This document shows, in pieces, positions 52,651-64,000 of a DNA stretch of 64,000 nucleotides. How positions within the stretch are numbered: position 1 is the stretch's first letter; each line of letters begins with the position of its first letter. The notes beneath the pieces were generated by a model that searched no databases, was not told the DNA's origin, and saw only the letters and a list, made by a program, of their open reading frames with translations. Source of the DNA: Thozetella sp. PMI_491 (Eukaryota; Ascomycota; Sordariomycetes; Chaetosphaeriales; Chaetosphaeriaceae); assembly GCA_021432635.1 (NCBI GenBank), contig MU270020.1:1071202-1135201 (forward strand). Direction: 5' to 3'. Position numbers and translations under genes: made by a program.

Positions 52651-55600
52651 ATGGATCCAGTTACCACATACTCACTGTTCTGCAATATCATCACAACAGT
52701 GGACGCAGCGGTTAGCGCCGCGAAGAATCTGAAAGAGCTGTACGATTCGTCGAGCGGGTTTTCTAGGGAAGCCCAACGCATCGGAATTGAGACCGAGCAT
52801 CTCACCAGCGTCGCCAACGACCTTACATCATCCCAGGCGCAGTTATCGTCGATTACGAAGAACGTCGTTCTCAACAAAGTGGCCGAGGAATGTGTGGAAA
52901 TCTCAAAAAGGATCCAGCTCGTCCTAGAAAAATGCAAAGTGAAACCTCTGGGTCCTAGGGCCGTCGCTGTCCTCAAGGCATGGGTCAAGTCTCAAACCGT
53001 AAAACGAGAACTCCAAGAATTGCAGTTAGAACTGCAATCAAGTAGCGATCGGCTCCAAACGGCGATGGCTGCTGTAACTCTGTGAGCCGCCCTCCTCCGT
53101 CAGTTGAGGACATCAGCCTTTGCTGACAAGCCATCATAGAGCAGATCTGGCCGATATGAAACAGAGCCTATGGAACGCGGGCAAGCACCAAAAAGAGGTC
53201 ATGAATAAACTCTCGTCCATTCATAGAGAATTTTCGGCAAACCATGGCATCTTCCAGGACATGGGCCGACTAACCGCACTCTTTGAAGAAGCTCGAGGCT
53301 CTATCCGCGATGCAACTATAATTCGTGCTCTCAAGCTTCCGTCCGCCCACAGCCGCGAGAGAGAAATTCACAATAGCCATGAAAAGACGTTCAAGTGGGT
53401 AGTTGAGCCAGAGTATGATCTTCAGACACAGCCCGGCTCCCGCAGAGTGTCCTTCTTGGACTGGTTACAAAAGGGATCTGGCGTATTCCACGTTGCTGGA
53501 AAGCCTGGCTCAGGCAAGTCAACACTGCTTAAATTCCTCACCAGGGACCATCGCGTTCGGGAGAGCTTGGAGCGGTGGGCGGCTTCCTCTCAAAAGCAAC
53601 TAGTTGTCTCGAAATTCTTTTTCTGGAGATATGGGTCATATGATCAGAGATCAGTTCCAGGTCTTATTCGGGGCCTACTCTCCGAGATGTGTGTGGACAA
53701 TCCGTCTATTATAAGGCTTTTATTCCCCCACCTCTGGGGCGAAGTGAAGCTTGGAAGCGAAGTAACGATCTCGGACGACGACATCAGCGCTGCATTTGAT
53801 GAAATAACCACCAATCCAGATATCCGCGGCCGCTTCAGCCTGTGTTTCTTTATCGATGGGTTGGATGAGTTCAACGATGTAGGGACAACGCACTGGAAGC
53901 TTGCGAAAATGCTTCAAGGCTGGACGCATCAGTCCGAAGGAGATACATCCGCTCACAATTTCCTCAAGCTCTGTGTTTCTAGTCGAGAAGACCATTCGAT
54001 TATGACTGTGTTTGACGCTTCCCATCAAATTCGATTACAAGATATTACCAAGGGCGACATATCAGCCATGGTTGAGGATATACTAATCCGCAACGAATAT
54101 TTCCAGCGGCTGCAGAACGAAGACGATTCTGGGTGCCGGGAGTTGATCGCATCAATCATACAAGGGGCAGACGGCGTTTTCCTCTGGGTATCGCTCCTCC
54201 TCGGTCTTCTCGAAGAGGAACTCCCTGGTGCGTCTTCGGTGGCTACCCTCCGTAACATAGTACGAACAACTCCTCCTCGTCTCGAAGACTTCATAGGCGA
54301 TATCCTGAATACCATACCGAAACACCATCGACGTGGCGCCTATTTCGTTTTGGCCATGGCGCTGCGAATAATGGGCTTTCATCTCAGCAATCACAACAAA
54401 TTTTCCCTTGGAGAGCAGATTGAATATGACCAAATTTTTGGGGACATGTATTGGCGGCCGCATCTATTAGCATACGGTCTATCGGCAGTATTAGAAACCC
54501 TGGAGGTCGGGGATGCTTTGGACTATTATGAGCCTGCTCTGGCTGGATCTGTGACTGGCAAACACGAACTTCAACGGCAAAGCGTCATTGTCAAAATCCG
54601 GATGTGGTGCAGGGGCCTGTTAGATGTCTTGACAGTTGATCAGTGGGATGTTGCAGGCGATCTGGACCTGGAGTCAGGGGATGATCATTCAGAATGGAGC
54701 CTATCAAACCCGGATGAGGCAGTACTGGAATCAGGCACCGATCACAAGAAAAACTTCATGCTCCTCAAATTCACACACAGAGCAATTCCCGAGTATCTTA
54801 TGTCGATAATCCAAGACAAGGCGAGAGAACACGACTTTGATGACGAGGACATTGCCAAAGGAATTATCGCAATGCTAATCAAAGAAACAACCTCAAGCTA
54901 CAACGACACGAAGGCATTGGCGAGAAACTCGGGGTTTTGCCTTCAGCATGCCCTTCGGCTGCTTCGATTACGGGAATTATCAGAGGCGAGCTCTATATTT
55001 CCCATGTTGGACAGACTCGAGCATGCTAGGTTACAGGCGTATCGACGGATGAACCCAAATGCAACGGGAGCCTTCGATGCTCTCCCAGGCAGCCATCAGG
55101 AATTTTTTGTGAATAATAAACTCGTCGCAAGCGAACGAGATACACATGGAGCATATTTACCCTGGGATGAGTCCGCCACAGTGCTAGCTCATGCAAGCCA
55201 TGCCGGTCTACACGAATACATCCAATGGAAGATAAAAAACAGCCCCGAAATTAGAGACCACCCGTCTCTGCTCTACTCGGCATTGGCTGCTCTATCGATA
55301 TACTATTGTTTCTTCTGGAGTCGGTACCCTCGATGTTACACCTCCACACTGCAGCTTCTGCTCAGTGCGGGGGTCCCGCTCGACGTGCCTGTTCCAATTG
55401 AACCAGCTGGCACTCGTGGCGTTTATTATGGCACTGACAGTCTATATCGAATACAATTACGACATATTCTGGAATTCTTCGCAGGAGACACTGGACTCGC
55501 CCGAGATTCAAATAGAGAGGGGCCCGATGTTCGTGCGGGGTGGACATGGCTGATCGTACTGCCAACCATCATTAATGCTTTGAGCATGTCGGACATTGAA

Positions 55601-55951
55601 TATCAACATCTCTCACAAATGTGGGAGTTTTTAGAAGTTTGGCTCAAATTCGGCGCCACTCCTCCCATAGACATCGTCTTTGAGGAGCGTAAAGGCACGT
55701 GGGGGAGCGAGTTGAAACAACTAGTAGTCCGCTACACAGTCAGCCAGTATTCGAAATACAGGAGCACAGTGCAGGGCATAAGAGCCGGCTTCACCAATGC
55801 GGGGTTCATCTTGAAACCCGTCTTGGATTTCATTCAAACATCGAGAAGTATAAGTTTCGCAGACTTGGTGAGATATCACCAGCCGCCAAACTTGGCGGTT
55901 CTCCTTGGATACATCGAGCGAAACCTTTCTGCGGTTGGTAACAAATTCTAG
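52651..55951 (+). CDS. NACHT-domain STAND NTPase (fungal NLR-like)
   Basis: Exons 52651-53081 and 53140-55951 join into 1080 residues. A helical N-terminal domain (about 1-230: DPVTTYSLFCNIITTVDAA onward, with coiled-coil pattern) is of the kind found in front of fungal NACHT modules. The NTPase has a P-loop, AGKPGSGKST (about 263-272), and a Walker B, CFFIDGLDEFND (about 376-387), followed by a CVSSRED sensor. The C-terminal helical part includes LLKFTHRAIPEYL (about 688-700), which is common after fungal NACHT domains. I see no ankyrin, TPR or WD40 repeats at the C-terminus, so ligand sensing would rest on an unlabelled helical region of about 380 residues. Proteins of this build act in non-self recognition and programmed cell death in fungi. 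No partner effector gene lies next to it. Confidence 0.9.
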
Positions 55952-56662
55952 GAGCCAAGAATATGCAACTTTCTTTCGGGGTTTTGGTTATTTTATGCAA
56001 ACATAACCTGCTTAGCGTGGCTATAGATATGATTGAGATCGATTTATACGACTACCAAGCTCAGAATACCTCCAGCTTAACTCTCGACTCTTGTTTCGTG
56101 GGCGGCTTACGAGGGCAATTTATATTTTCAATTTTAGCTTTGATGGGTGGTCACAGTCTGGCAATTTTAGTATCCGCGTATTGATAAGATTGATGTCTGC
56201 CACCTGAAAGACTGTTGTTCACTTCCATGTATCGTAGAAGAGAGGGGATGTCAAAGGTAAACATAAGATGAGATAAGGATAGCCTGAGAAGCCTAATAGT
56301 AGAGTAATCGCCCTTCCTCTTACAAGGAAGATCCTGGGTCAAGGTGGTATACCTGATGCTGTAAGGCGCTGCGTCGGTTTTGGATCAGCCCATCTCTTTC
56401 TTGCGAAGGCTCACAAAGTTTCAATGGCTGAAGGAGGCGCTCGCCTAGAAAATCCAGCCTCTCCTCGATTCGCAGAGAGTGGTGATACGGTCAAATTTCA
56501 CGCAGACTCGGAGCCCTAGGCGGTGAAGGAGCTTGTGCCAATCAATAGATAGGATACAGGCTTCCGACCCTGTATCCCCCTTAGTTGAAATCTCTTGTAC
56601 GCATCACAACGGCCTGGAGCGCAGGCCTCTGAAGCGACAAACCTATGGCTAGCAACGACGGT
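55952..56662. other. Convergent intergenic region, no gene seen
   Basis: It separates the 3' ends of the NACHT and monooxygenase genes. No ORF above 75 codons makes sense. Confidence 0.45.
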
Positions 56663-58322
56663 CTAGAGTTTCGCCCGCAGATTCTTCTCCTGGTCCTCGG
56701 CTAGCTTGGCCACCTTCTCGAATCTCTCGATCTTGACCAACGGCATGTCGACCCAGATATCAAGCCACTTCTTGTCGAACGGCAGAAGAACTCTGCCCGT
56801 CGTCCCCGGCGCCGGGTCCCCCGCCACGCCGCGGAGGAACTCATAAAATTCGTCGTAGTTAGAGGCGATGGAGTAGTAGTTTTTGCCGCCACGGAACTGT
56901 TCTACTCGCTTCCGCTCCCACGCGCGTTGCTCGTCAGGTGGCGGCAGCGGGTGCCCTCGCCCGGCCAAACGCCGTGCAACCGCGACGGCCTGCCATTCAT
57001 ATGCGCGGAACGTGAAACCACCACCGAGCTAGTATGCAGGTCAGCATAATGATTCCACCCTCGCATCCCCAGAGAAAACTTCGAAAGCTGACTTACCATG
57101 CCCACGAAGGCAAGTGACGGGTCCTCAATGTCCCATGTGTGCTGGTAGACGCCCGGCAGCCGGCGGAACGCTCGCTTGATTCGGTCTTGGACGTGCGGGA
57201 GGAAAGGTAAGCTAAAGGTATACGACGTCCCGAAGATGACATGGTCCACGTCTTCCAGCGTGGAGCCGTCCTCGAAATAGAGCCTCCCAGTTTCCGCGTC
57301 GAACCGGACGATCTGCTTCTTCAGCGCAACATGCGGGTGCTTGAAAGGCGCCCATCCAAATGCCGGGATCGGTGGCCCCCGGAGCGAGGCGTACACCGGG
57401 TGCTGCGCCACTGGGAGGATCTCGTGCAACACCTCGTGAGACGAGACTGATCCACCGATTACCACCACTTTCTATGCGGGAAGTCAGCATTTCCATGGGG
57501 ACATTCTTGGCCACAGTTCGGCAACGGGTCTCACTTTTCCCTTGAACTTCTCGGCCGCGCGGAAGTGCTTGCTGTGGATGATTCTGCCCGGGAAGCGGTC
57601 GTTGTACTCGAGCAGCCCCGGAATGTCTGGAAACCAAGGGATGTTGTAGTGGCCGGTCGCGACAACCAGGGCGTCGAAGCTCTCCTGCCACCAGTAGTTC
57701 TTGTTGGGCAGCTCCTTGCGTAGGGTGAGGACCCACTCGCCGTGCCGCTTCTCGGCCCGCTCCACCGTCGTGTTCAGCTCGAGGAGCTTGTCGTGGCCGC
57801 CGCGGACGAAGATGCCTTCGACCCACTCCCGCACCACCTCACGGTGGCGGTACGGAGCGCCCGGGCCGTATTGCTCTAGGGCTCGGGCCGAAAGCGTCTC
57901 CGGGAACGGCTCCTGCGTGTAGCTCATGAGAGACGGGATGATGTTGCTATGCAGGTGCTCGTGCAGTGCTGAGTCGGAGAAGCGCTGCTGGTGTCCGTTC
58001 ACCGCCTCGGACTTGGGCGTCTCCGCGGGGAACTGAGAGGGTATAGGGACGGGAGTATCCGCATCTCCTCGGACTAGCTCACGGAGCGATGGTATCCCCG
58101 CCGGCAAGTGAGGTGTGTAAACCCTTAACAGCCCATCAGTGTCATACTCTGTTAGGATCACGTCGGGTGCACTCACCAGGTACCTCCAATGGCAGGCCGC
58201 CGGTCAAAGACGCGGATAGTCTCAAATTTCTGCTCCTTGACGAGGGAGTCGGTGGCAATGGCGCCCGCGGGCCCGGCGCCGATGACGGCGACCCTGCGCG
58301 GGACGCGAGCTTCGGTCGTCAT
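56663..58322 (-). CDS. Flavin-containing monooxygenase (FMO type), 4 exons
   Basis: Exons 58322-58177, 58123-57535, 57471-57097 and 57028-56663 join into 491 residues. The FAD-binding GAGPAG lies at residues 15-20, with FDRRPAIGGTW formed across intron 1. The FMO fingerprint FPGRIIHSKHF sits near residue 235, and the NADPH-binding VVVIGGSVSSHEV begins just after intron 2. The later FGTSYTFSLPF and LAFVGM segments are also family-like. The enzyme would oxygenate a soft nucleophile (N or S) or act as a Baeyer-Villiger-like catalyst with NADPH and O2. All introns are GT-AG (53-68 nt). The C-terminal 120 residues (GGKNYYSIASNYDEFYEFL) are typical of fungal members. The substrate is unknown. The next gene on the strand is a zinc-finger protein about 1 kb upstream. 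Confidence 0.92.
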
Positions 58323-59390
58323 GGTGGTGGCAGGGAGCGGAAAGAGGGGCGATCTCGTCGGCTGCCGTGGCTAGGGATGGTTACAAACGGCGGCGGTTGT
58401 CTCAACCCGGGGGGAAAGTCTGCGCGCCGGCAACTCGCGGTGTCTCTTATAACCGGGCGCCACCCCCTAGCAAGCGCCATCGCTCTTTCTCCTACATGAT
58501 TGCGTGACGGCGGACCTGCAAATGACGTCTTCTAGTGGAACGAGCACGTAACCGATAGGCTGCAACTTGCATTTCCCTTGCTGCACGAGCAAAACTGCGC
58601 TGGAAGGAACCAATGTCGTCTCGCGAAGTGAGAGCGAAGCCGGCGCATCCGCATGTTCGGCAGGGTTGAGGGACGGCCTGCGTGGGGTGGCGGTGGTGGT
58701 TCGACTCAAAGACCAAAGAAACGCACAGGACTGCCGACCGAGAACAGAGGGTTACATAATCCTATTCTGGCAATTTGGATCGCGGATCTGAGTGCGGATT
58801 CGGTTGGCTACCTACCTGAGTCTTGGAGCTAAACTGACTGAATTTTGTCTTGGAAACAACGTGCGGTGTCTCGCGACACGGTGCTTTGTGCGCCGTGGAC
58901 GGGCCCGGCGAAAAGGCGGGGACGGAAGGATCAGGGTCGGAGGGGCTTCCCAAGTCGAGCCCGCCGACCCCGATCCAATTAACTGCACGGGGTTTATCAA
59001 CGCAAGCTGGTAAGCCCATTTGGTCCGTCAAAAGGCCCCCAGTGCAGGCACCCGCAGGCATCCGCAGGCACCAGCAGGCACAATGTAGATCAGGCTTCAT
59101 GCCAACAGCAAGTGCCTGATTGGCTCTATTATGAGCGATTCTCATGCCTCAGGCAGCAACCTCACAGGAGACCCGATGTCCCAGGCAAATCGTACAGCAA
59201 GAAAGACTGATAGGGTACATTCACGCAGGCCTATCTGATGGGAACACGCCGACCATATAAATCCTAGGTCTTGCAGAATTACCTGTTGCCTTCAGCTGGC
59301 CAAGGTCTATGATTATAAACCGACCTGTTTATCTCAAGTATATTTAAGGTATCGACACTGTCATAATTAGACATACATATAGAATGAAAC
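58323..59390. other. Intergenic, promoter of the monooxygenase gene
   Basis: The 1.07 kb stretch carries the 10-nt repeat listed separately. ORFs of 60-130 codons on both strands show no family likeness. Confidence 0.45.
59045..59084. repeat. 10-nt tandem repeat, 4 copies (caggcaNccg-type)
   Basis: Units at 59045, 59055, 59065 and 59075 all begin caggca; the last four bases vary (cccg, tccg, ccag, caat). Confidence 0.85.
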
Positions 59391-62065
59391 TTAAAGCAGT
59401 GTACCCTCCTCGGTCAGGAGAGGGGACTTCCCATTCTCAATCGATATGTATTCTGTCTCCGATCCAGCTTCGAGAAACCCGTCACCCCCAAAGTCTACAG
59501 AGTTCCCAAACAGGAGATTGTCGACCTCATATAAGTCCAACTCATCCGGCCACACCAAACTAAATCCGCATGGCGTGTCTGTGGCTGTAAGCGATGGGCT
59601 CCGCGGCCTCTGGGGCTGCTCTGCAGATCCTGCAGGTGACACATGCATATCTGGAAGAGCTTGTGCCGCGCAGCGCTCACGGAAAGCGCCGTGAAGCTGG
59701 GTCTGTAAATTTCGAACCATATCAATGATTCTTTGTTGAAGTTGCTCTTCAACCTCGCCCATCATCATTGATCGAAGCTCCCGTCGAACCAATGGAGGCA
59801 ACTCTCGTCGGAGAAAGCCGCCATATTCCTCAACAGTGTTGATGGCAATTTCTTGTTCATCTTGGCTCTCGTAATCTAGACACGTTGTCAGAGGCTGCTT
59901 GGGACTATCAGGCGAGTAGAGCTCACATGGGGACGGAATGTGGACATCGTCCGGGAATACAGTTCGATACATCGCCGTCCACTTGTCGCACTCAGTTTGC
60001 TCCCGTCCGCCCTCTCGCTTTCTCGAGCGCAACTTCCGGACTTGGCTCTCGTCTAAGCCCTCCTGAAGGACATCGTCCTTCTTTTGACACGGTTCTTCGG
60101 CACGAGAATGTTTTGACAAATCCTGCTCGGCTGAGAAGTGCTGACAACATCGATAGCATTTATATTTTGGGAGAGTGTGTCGACGATAGAGGTGTTCCCT
60201 AGAGATCGTCAGAGCGGCAAAAGGGAGTAAGGAGCATACTAATTGAAAGCTACACACTTGATGCGATGGACGGTGTCCCATCCTGGACCAGGGCAGGATC
60301 TCCAGTTTTGGTACTTTCTGTGGTCACGTTTGAAGAATGGGCAAGCAAGCTTAGGCACCTTCGCGTTGGCACTATTGCGCTTCTTGGCTTTCAAGGGCCT
60401 GCGGTCTCCATCGCCATCATCCTCGTTTTCTTCACCTTCATCATCATCTTGCCGGCCGCGTTTTGTCTGCCTGCTTGGCGGCTCGCTTCGACCCGGGGTT
60501 TCGGCGTGGCAAATTGATTTGAAGTCCGAAGTCGAAGAAGAAGGGGAACTATCCTTGTTGCAGGCAAGTGCGATTCGAGCATCCAACCAGGCTAGAAACC
60601 GCATCATGGTACGTCGGAGCACATCCTCCTTCTGCGTAGACGCCCAAGACTGCTCTGACCTATCGCTTTCGGATTCAGTGGAGCAGCTCAGAGTGTCATC
60701 ATTCTGTCGGTACGTCTCGCCGCCGCTGTCCGGCTCATATGATAGACTAGATCGATGAGGTTTGCCAGCTTCGGATTGCTGGCCTGCAATTGTGATATTA
60801 GCAAGTATTGGGCTGATGGCTTTTAGCTCATCGTCAGTGGCCAGGAGTTGCTGTTCCGAACTAGTCTTCAGCCTCGGTTGAATTGACTGGTCAAGCTCCT
60901 CTGTGATTACTTCCTGCTCCATGTATGGCGACGCTGTCGAGCGGCTGTCGTAGCCGCAGGCGCGTAGGTCCAAGGTACCAACATCGAACCTGTTAGAGCA
61001 GCCGTCTTCCATATGCCTGAGTGGTATGGGTTAGCAAGTGCATTTTCTGGACTGGAGGCCGGAGGCCTAGAGGGTCGGGCGAGGACGGAGAGGTATTTAC
61101 CTTCTTAGGGTGTCATTTCGGGCAAAAAGCCGGCCGCAGTAGTCACACTTGTGGTTGTGCTCCTTCATGTGCACACTCTGGTGGTGACGTTGCAAGTCCA
61201 TCTTCCGTACGAACTTCTTGGCGCAGTCGGTCACGGTACACGAAAAAGGGTAGTCTCGGTTCTCGTCGTGGGTCTCCATGTGCGCCTTTAAGTTGTAGCT
61301 CCGGCTGAACAACTTGTCGCAGCCCTTGATCTCGCACCGGAATATAGACTCCTCCGGAGCCCTTAGTCGTCGTAGGGCTCTCCGCGGGCGCGCAACCCTG
61401 TGCTGGTCCCGGTTATCATGCCCGAAGCCAGATGGCTGGGGCGCCAAGCCGGGGTAGAAAGACTCCAGCTCGGTCGATCCTTCTTCCCGCTGTATGCTTT
61501 GCGCCGGCGGACCGAAGGCAGAGATTTCGTTATCAGCGACTGCGCTCTTGTTATGCTCCTCATTGACCTCGGGTAGTCTTTCTGCCTCCTTCTTACGTGC
61601 CTTCCACGCCGCGCGAGCTTCCTTGAACTCTAAACGCATGCTTAGTACTACTAGTTCACTCGCTAAATAGGCAAAGGGTAGTTTCTTACGCTCTGGCGTT
61701 CGTTTCGGCCCATGAGATTGCATGATCACGTGGGCGTTCAGATGATTTAGAGTGCCGTATGCCTTCTCGCATCCCTCCCAGGCGCATGCGTACATGCGCT
61801 CGATTTCCTCGTATCGCGCTTGTGTCTTGGGTTGGCGAGAGCCTGCAACAGCGACGAGAGGGATTATGTTTGCCTATTGGACATATCTGGTTATTAAATC
61901 CGTGATCCGGGGAAATATTTCCTATTGTAGCTGACTATCAATATCTTCGTGGCGCCATACCTGCGTTGGGATGACCCTAGGTGTTGGGTTATCGTGAACA
62001 GCGACCAAGTGAGAATCCACCACTCGAAGCGTCTCAACGCTGGCTGCTTCTAGACGTTCTCCCAT
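59391..62065 (-). CDS. C2H2 zinc-finger protein with Con7-like and CPFFKRD-type segments, 6 exons
   Basis: Exons 62065-61936, 61842-61690, 61629-61101, 61016-60258, 60198-59927 and 59875-59391 join into 775 residues. A Con7-like segment comes first (ARYEEIERMYACAWEGCEKA, finger near residues 62-88, then a basic AAWKARKKE helix). Three C2H2 fingers follow at about 190-275 (RCEIKGC, SCTVTDC, KCDYCG). After a Ser/Glu/Asp-rich acidic linker comes CPFFKRDHRKYQNWRSCPGP with HRIKEHLYRRH (about 497-530), a module known from other fungal proteins, and a C-terminal helical region. The product is probably a nuclear regulator. Two introns (60 and 51 nt) are stop-free multiples of three; I splice them because IPSPYY and TPEQFKEA are the family-like joins. 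The exon 1 donor (gtcagc at 61935) was chosen by phase and is the weakest point. Confidence 0.78.
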
Positions 62066-62785
62066 TGTGGACCGAATTTATGGGTAGGGCAGTGTAGTTG
62101 ATCTTGACAAAGACACTTTGCGTCGCGTTTCGGTGACGTTGGATCCAGTGGGGGGAATAGGGAGGTAGCGCAGACAACAATGGGATTTATAGCTGGCTGC
62201 CTTGATTTGGACCAAGTTTTGCGCAAAGTCGCAGAACGCGCGCAGGCCAAGTTGCACCAACCACTGCGTATGTATACTACGAAAGGTATTGGTCACGTGG
62301 TAGAGCATGTACCTATTAATACTGAGTTATTCAATATAACGTAATCTATAAGTGAGCTGGCGCGCAGAAGCGAGCGGCGCACTTCAAATCTGCTACAGTC
62401 CGGCCAGAGCCTCCCTCGTCGGCGGCACGCTGGACGTGAGGTTGGATTTCCTGAGCGGCTGTAATCTTATCATAGGTGAAGCTTCCCTTCACCGATATGG
62501 GGACCAGCAGGAGTTGGCGGCCAAAGATAACGAACGGGTCGACCCCGCAAGGCGCCTAACTCGTGGGCCACTCCCGTCGGGTCGGTGCCGTGGGGTGGGG
62601 TCTACAGCCCCCCCTTGGGAATGCCGACTTGGACCGTACATACCAGGACATTTTGCTTCTGGAGGGTGATTGCTGTCAAAATTTGACGGGCATGTTGATC
62701 TTGTTCGATAAACCGTGACGAGCGGCTCCAGAGGAAAAAGAAATCGAGTAGAAATCCGCATTAATTCTTAGCGCAACAGTGGAAT
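62066..62785. other. Divergent intergenic region between the C2H2 gene and amidase 2
   Basis: No gene is called; two small ORFs on - (about 62050-62308) overlap the probable 5' leader of the C2H2 gene. No GATA cluster like that of the other amidase was noticed. Confidence 0.4.
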
Positions 62786-64000
62786 ATGGCCGAGCCGGTT
62801 TGGAAGGAGATCGCTGCGGGTAAACAGAATGAGCGAGCATCCAAGATACCCCCGGAATGGCGGATTCCAGCCTCCCTCCTGCCGCCTGCGGAGCAAGACG
62901 TCGTCCAAGACTTCCCGCACACATCTGGCATGTTCACAGAAAGAGAACTGCTGCTAACCGAAGCCACGGCATCAGAGGTCGTGGCTAAGATTGCTGCCGG
63001 AGAGTGGACCTCCCTCGAGGTGACGACAGCCGTGTGCAAGAGAGCGGCTGTTGCCCAGCAGCTAATCAACTGCGTGACTGAGATTTGCTTCGACCAAGCA
63101 CTGGAGCGAGCGCAAGAGCTCGACGATTATCTGAAGAAGGAAGGCAAAATAGTTGGTCCATTGCATGGGCTACCCATAAGGTGACTGACTCACGCCGTGA
63201 CCGTCAAAGATCAGCGAACTAATCTGTTCTCTCCTCTAGCCTCAAGGATCAGTTCAATATATTGGGTACATGCCATGATCATATCGCGCGCTGGTTCGCC
63301 GAATACTAACCCGCGGCCCAGGGCTCGATTCGACCATCGGTTATTGTAGCTATGCCAACAAGCCGGCGACCAAAGACTCCACCCTAGTCGAGCTCCTACG
63401 CAAGGCAGGGGCTGTATTTTACGTCAAGTCAAACGTTCCAGCCACGCTTATGATGGGGGAGTCGGTCAACAACGTCTTTGGGCGAACCCTCAATCCTCGA
63501 AACCGCAACCTGACCACAGGGGGCTCGTCGGGCGGCGAGTCGGCACTGGTCACCTTCCGCGCCAGCTTCATGGGCGTTGGCACTGATATTGGCGGCAGCA
63601 TCCGCCATCCCTCCTCGTTTACTGGCCTGTATGGGTTGCGGCCGTCGCACGGCCGCGTGTCATACCAGCACGTGCAAAACACTTACCTTGGCCAAGAGGC
63701 CGTACGGTCCACGGCCGGTCCCATGTGCCGGGCGCCGGAAGATATCCGCCTCTTCATGTCCGCATTAGCTGCGCAAAAGCCGTGGCTCTCGGACCCGCAA
63801 TGCTTGCCACTCGCGTGGCGGACAGAAGAAGAGGTGTTACCGGCGAAGCTGTGCTTTGGATTTGCCTGGGGAGACGGGACGGTCACGCCGACGTAAGTAT
63901 ACGGACCACCCAGCCCCGTCTCGCTGTTTGTACTTTTTGCTGACTCCTTGATGACCGCCGCTGCGCCGAGCTATGGAAATTACTCGGGAGAAGCTCAAGG
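62786..64000 (+). CDS. Amidase signature family hydrolase, second copy (3' end outside window)
   Basis: Exons 62786-63180, 63240-63265 (26 nt) and 63322-63892 code for about 330 residues before the window ends. The fold markers are as in the other amidase: Lys134 in SLKDQF, formed across intron 1; the cis-Ser of TGGSSGGES; and the nucleophile in GTDIGGSIRHP. Protein identity to the 5454-7413 amidase appears moderate, so this is a paralogue and not a recent copy. After VTPT at 63892 a gtaagt donor is present, and the expected next segment (PPLRRAMEITREKLK) can be read at about 63955-64000. No AG acceptor lies at the boundary that would join it in frame, so the last junction is unresolved: unusual splicing, a lesion or a sequence error. 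The substrate is unknown. Confidence 0.85.

Noticed and set aside
1-64000. tRNA or rRNA genes, and CRISPR arrays
   Set aside because: No convincing A-box/B-box pair or cloverleaf was noticed by eye, CRISPR is not expected in a fungus, and the tandem repeats found have no unique spacers. A tRNAscan-SE run would settle the tRNA question.
1-64000. Classical secondary-metabolite core enzyme (PKS, NRPS, terpene synthase)
   Set aside because: Many tailoring-type oxidoreductases are present, but no ketosynthase, adenylation or DDxxD-type enzyme was found, so I do not call a standard cluster.

Overview
The window is a 64 kb piece of a filamentous ascomycete (Pezizomycotina) genome. The evidence is 50-90 nt GT-AG introns with CTNAC-like branch sites in nearly every gene, and families typical of this group: Zn2Cys6 regulators, an UstYa-like (DUF3328) oxidase, a Pth11-like receptor, a LysM effector, CBM18 domains, a NACHT/STAND protein and a BBE-type flavin oxidase. 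I rebuilt the exons by hand. Each spliced model described as complete has a length divisible by three and no internal stop, except where a break is stated. Species cannot be told from the sequence alone; a plant-associated or soil fungus fits the gene content.

Region 1 (1-16 kb) is rich in oxidoreductases and nitrogen genes. It holds the 3' end of a BBE-type oxidase, a 54-nt tandem repeat beside an UstYa-like gene, a Zn2Cys6 regulator whose stop codon interlocks with that of a convergent amidase, and a divergent amidase/DUR3 urea-transporter pair. That pair shares a 755-nt promoter with repeats, hairpins and GATA sites. A complete secreted BBE-type flavin oxidase and a divergent secreted GMC oxidoreductase follow. 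Amidase and DUR3 together suggest scavenging of amide and urea nitrogen.

Region 2 (16-32 kb) has a TRP-like membrane protein, a secreted protein with three CBM18 modules and a lysozyme-like domain, two decayed P450 genes in a row, and a seven-exon Pth11-like receptor. Large gaps here look gene-poor.

Region 3 (33-49 kb) has an aldehyde dehydrogenase, a 2OG-Fe(II) oxygenase and a Zn2Cys6 regulator in tandem on +. On - lie a coiled-coil gene interrupted by an amber codon, a small secreted protein, an extended SDR reductase and a fungal transcription-factor-domain protein beside it. The ALDH/2OG/regulator trio and the SDR/regulator pair look like small metabolic modules, but no PKS, NRPS or terpene synthase core is present.

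Region 4 (49-64 kb) has a two-domain LysM effector divergent from an F-box-like gene, a NACHT protein of 1080 residues, a flavin monooxygenase, a mosaic C2H2 zinc-finger protein and a second amidase that runs off the right edge.

The best candidates for something new are the repeat ORF beside the UstYa-like gene (possible RiPP locus, weakly supported), the structured amidase/DUR3 promoter, the interlocked stop codons, two GC-AG introns, and the fused C2H2 protein.
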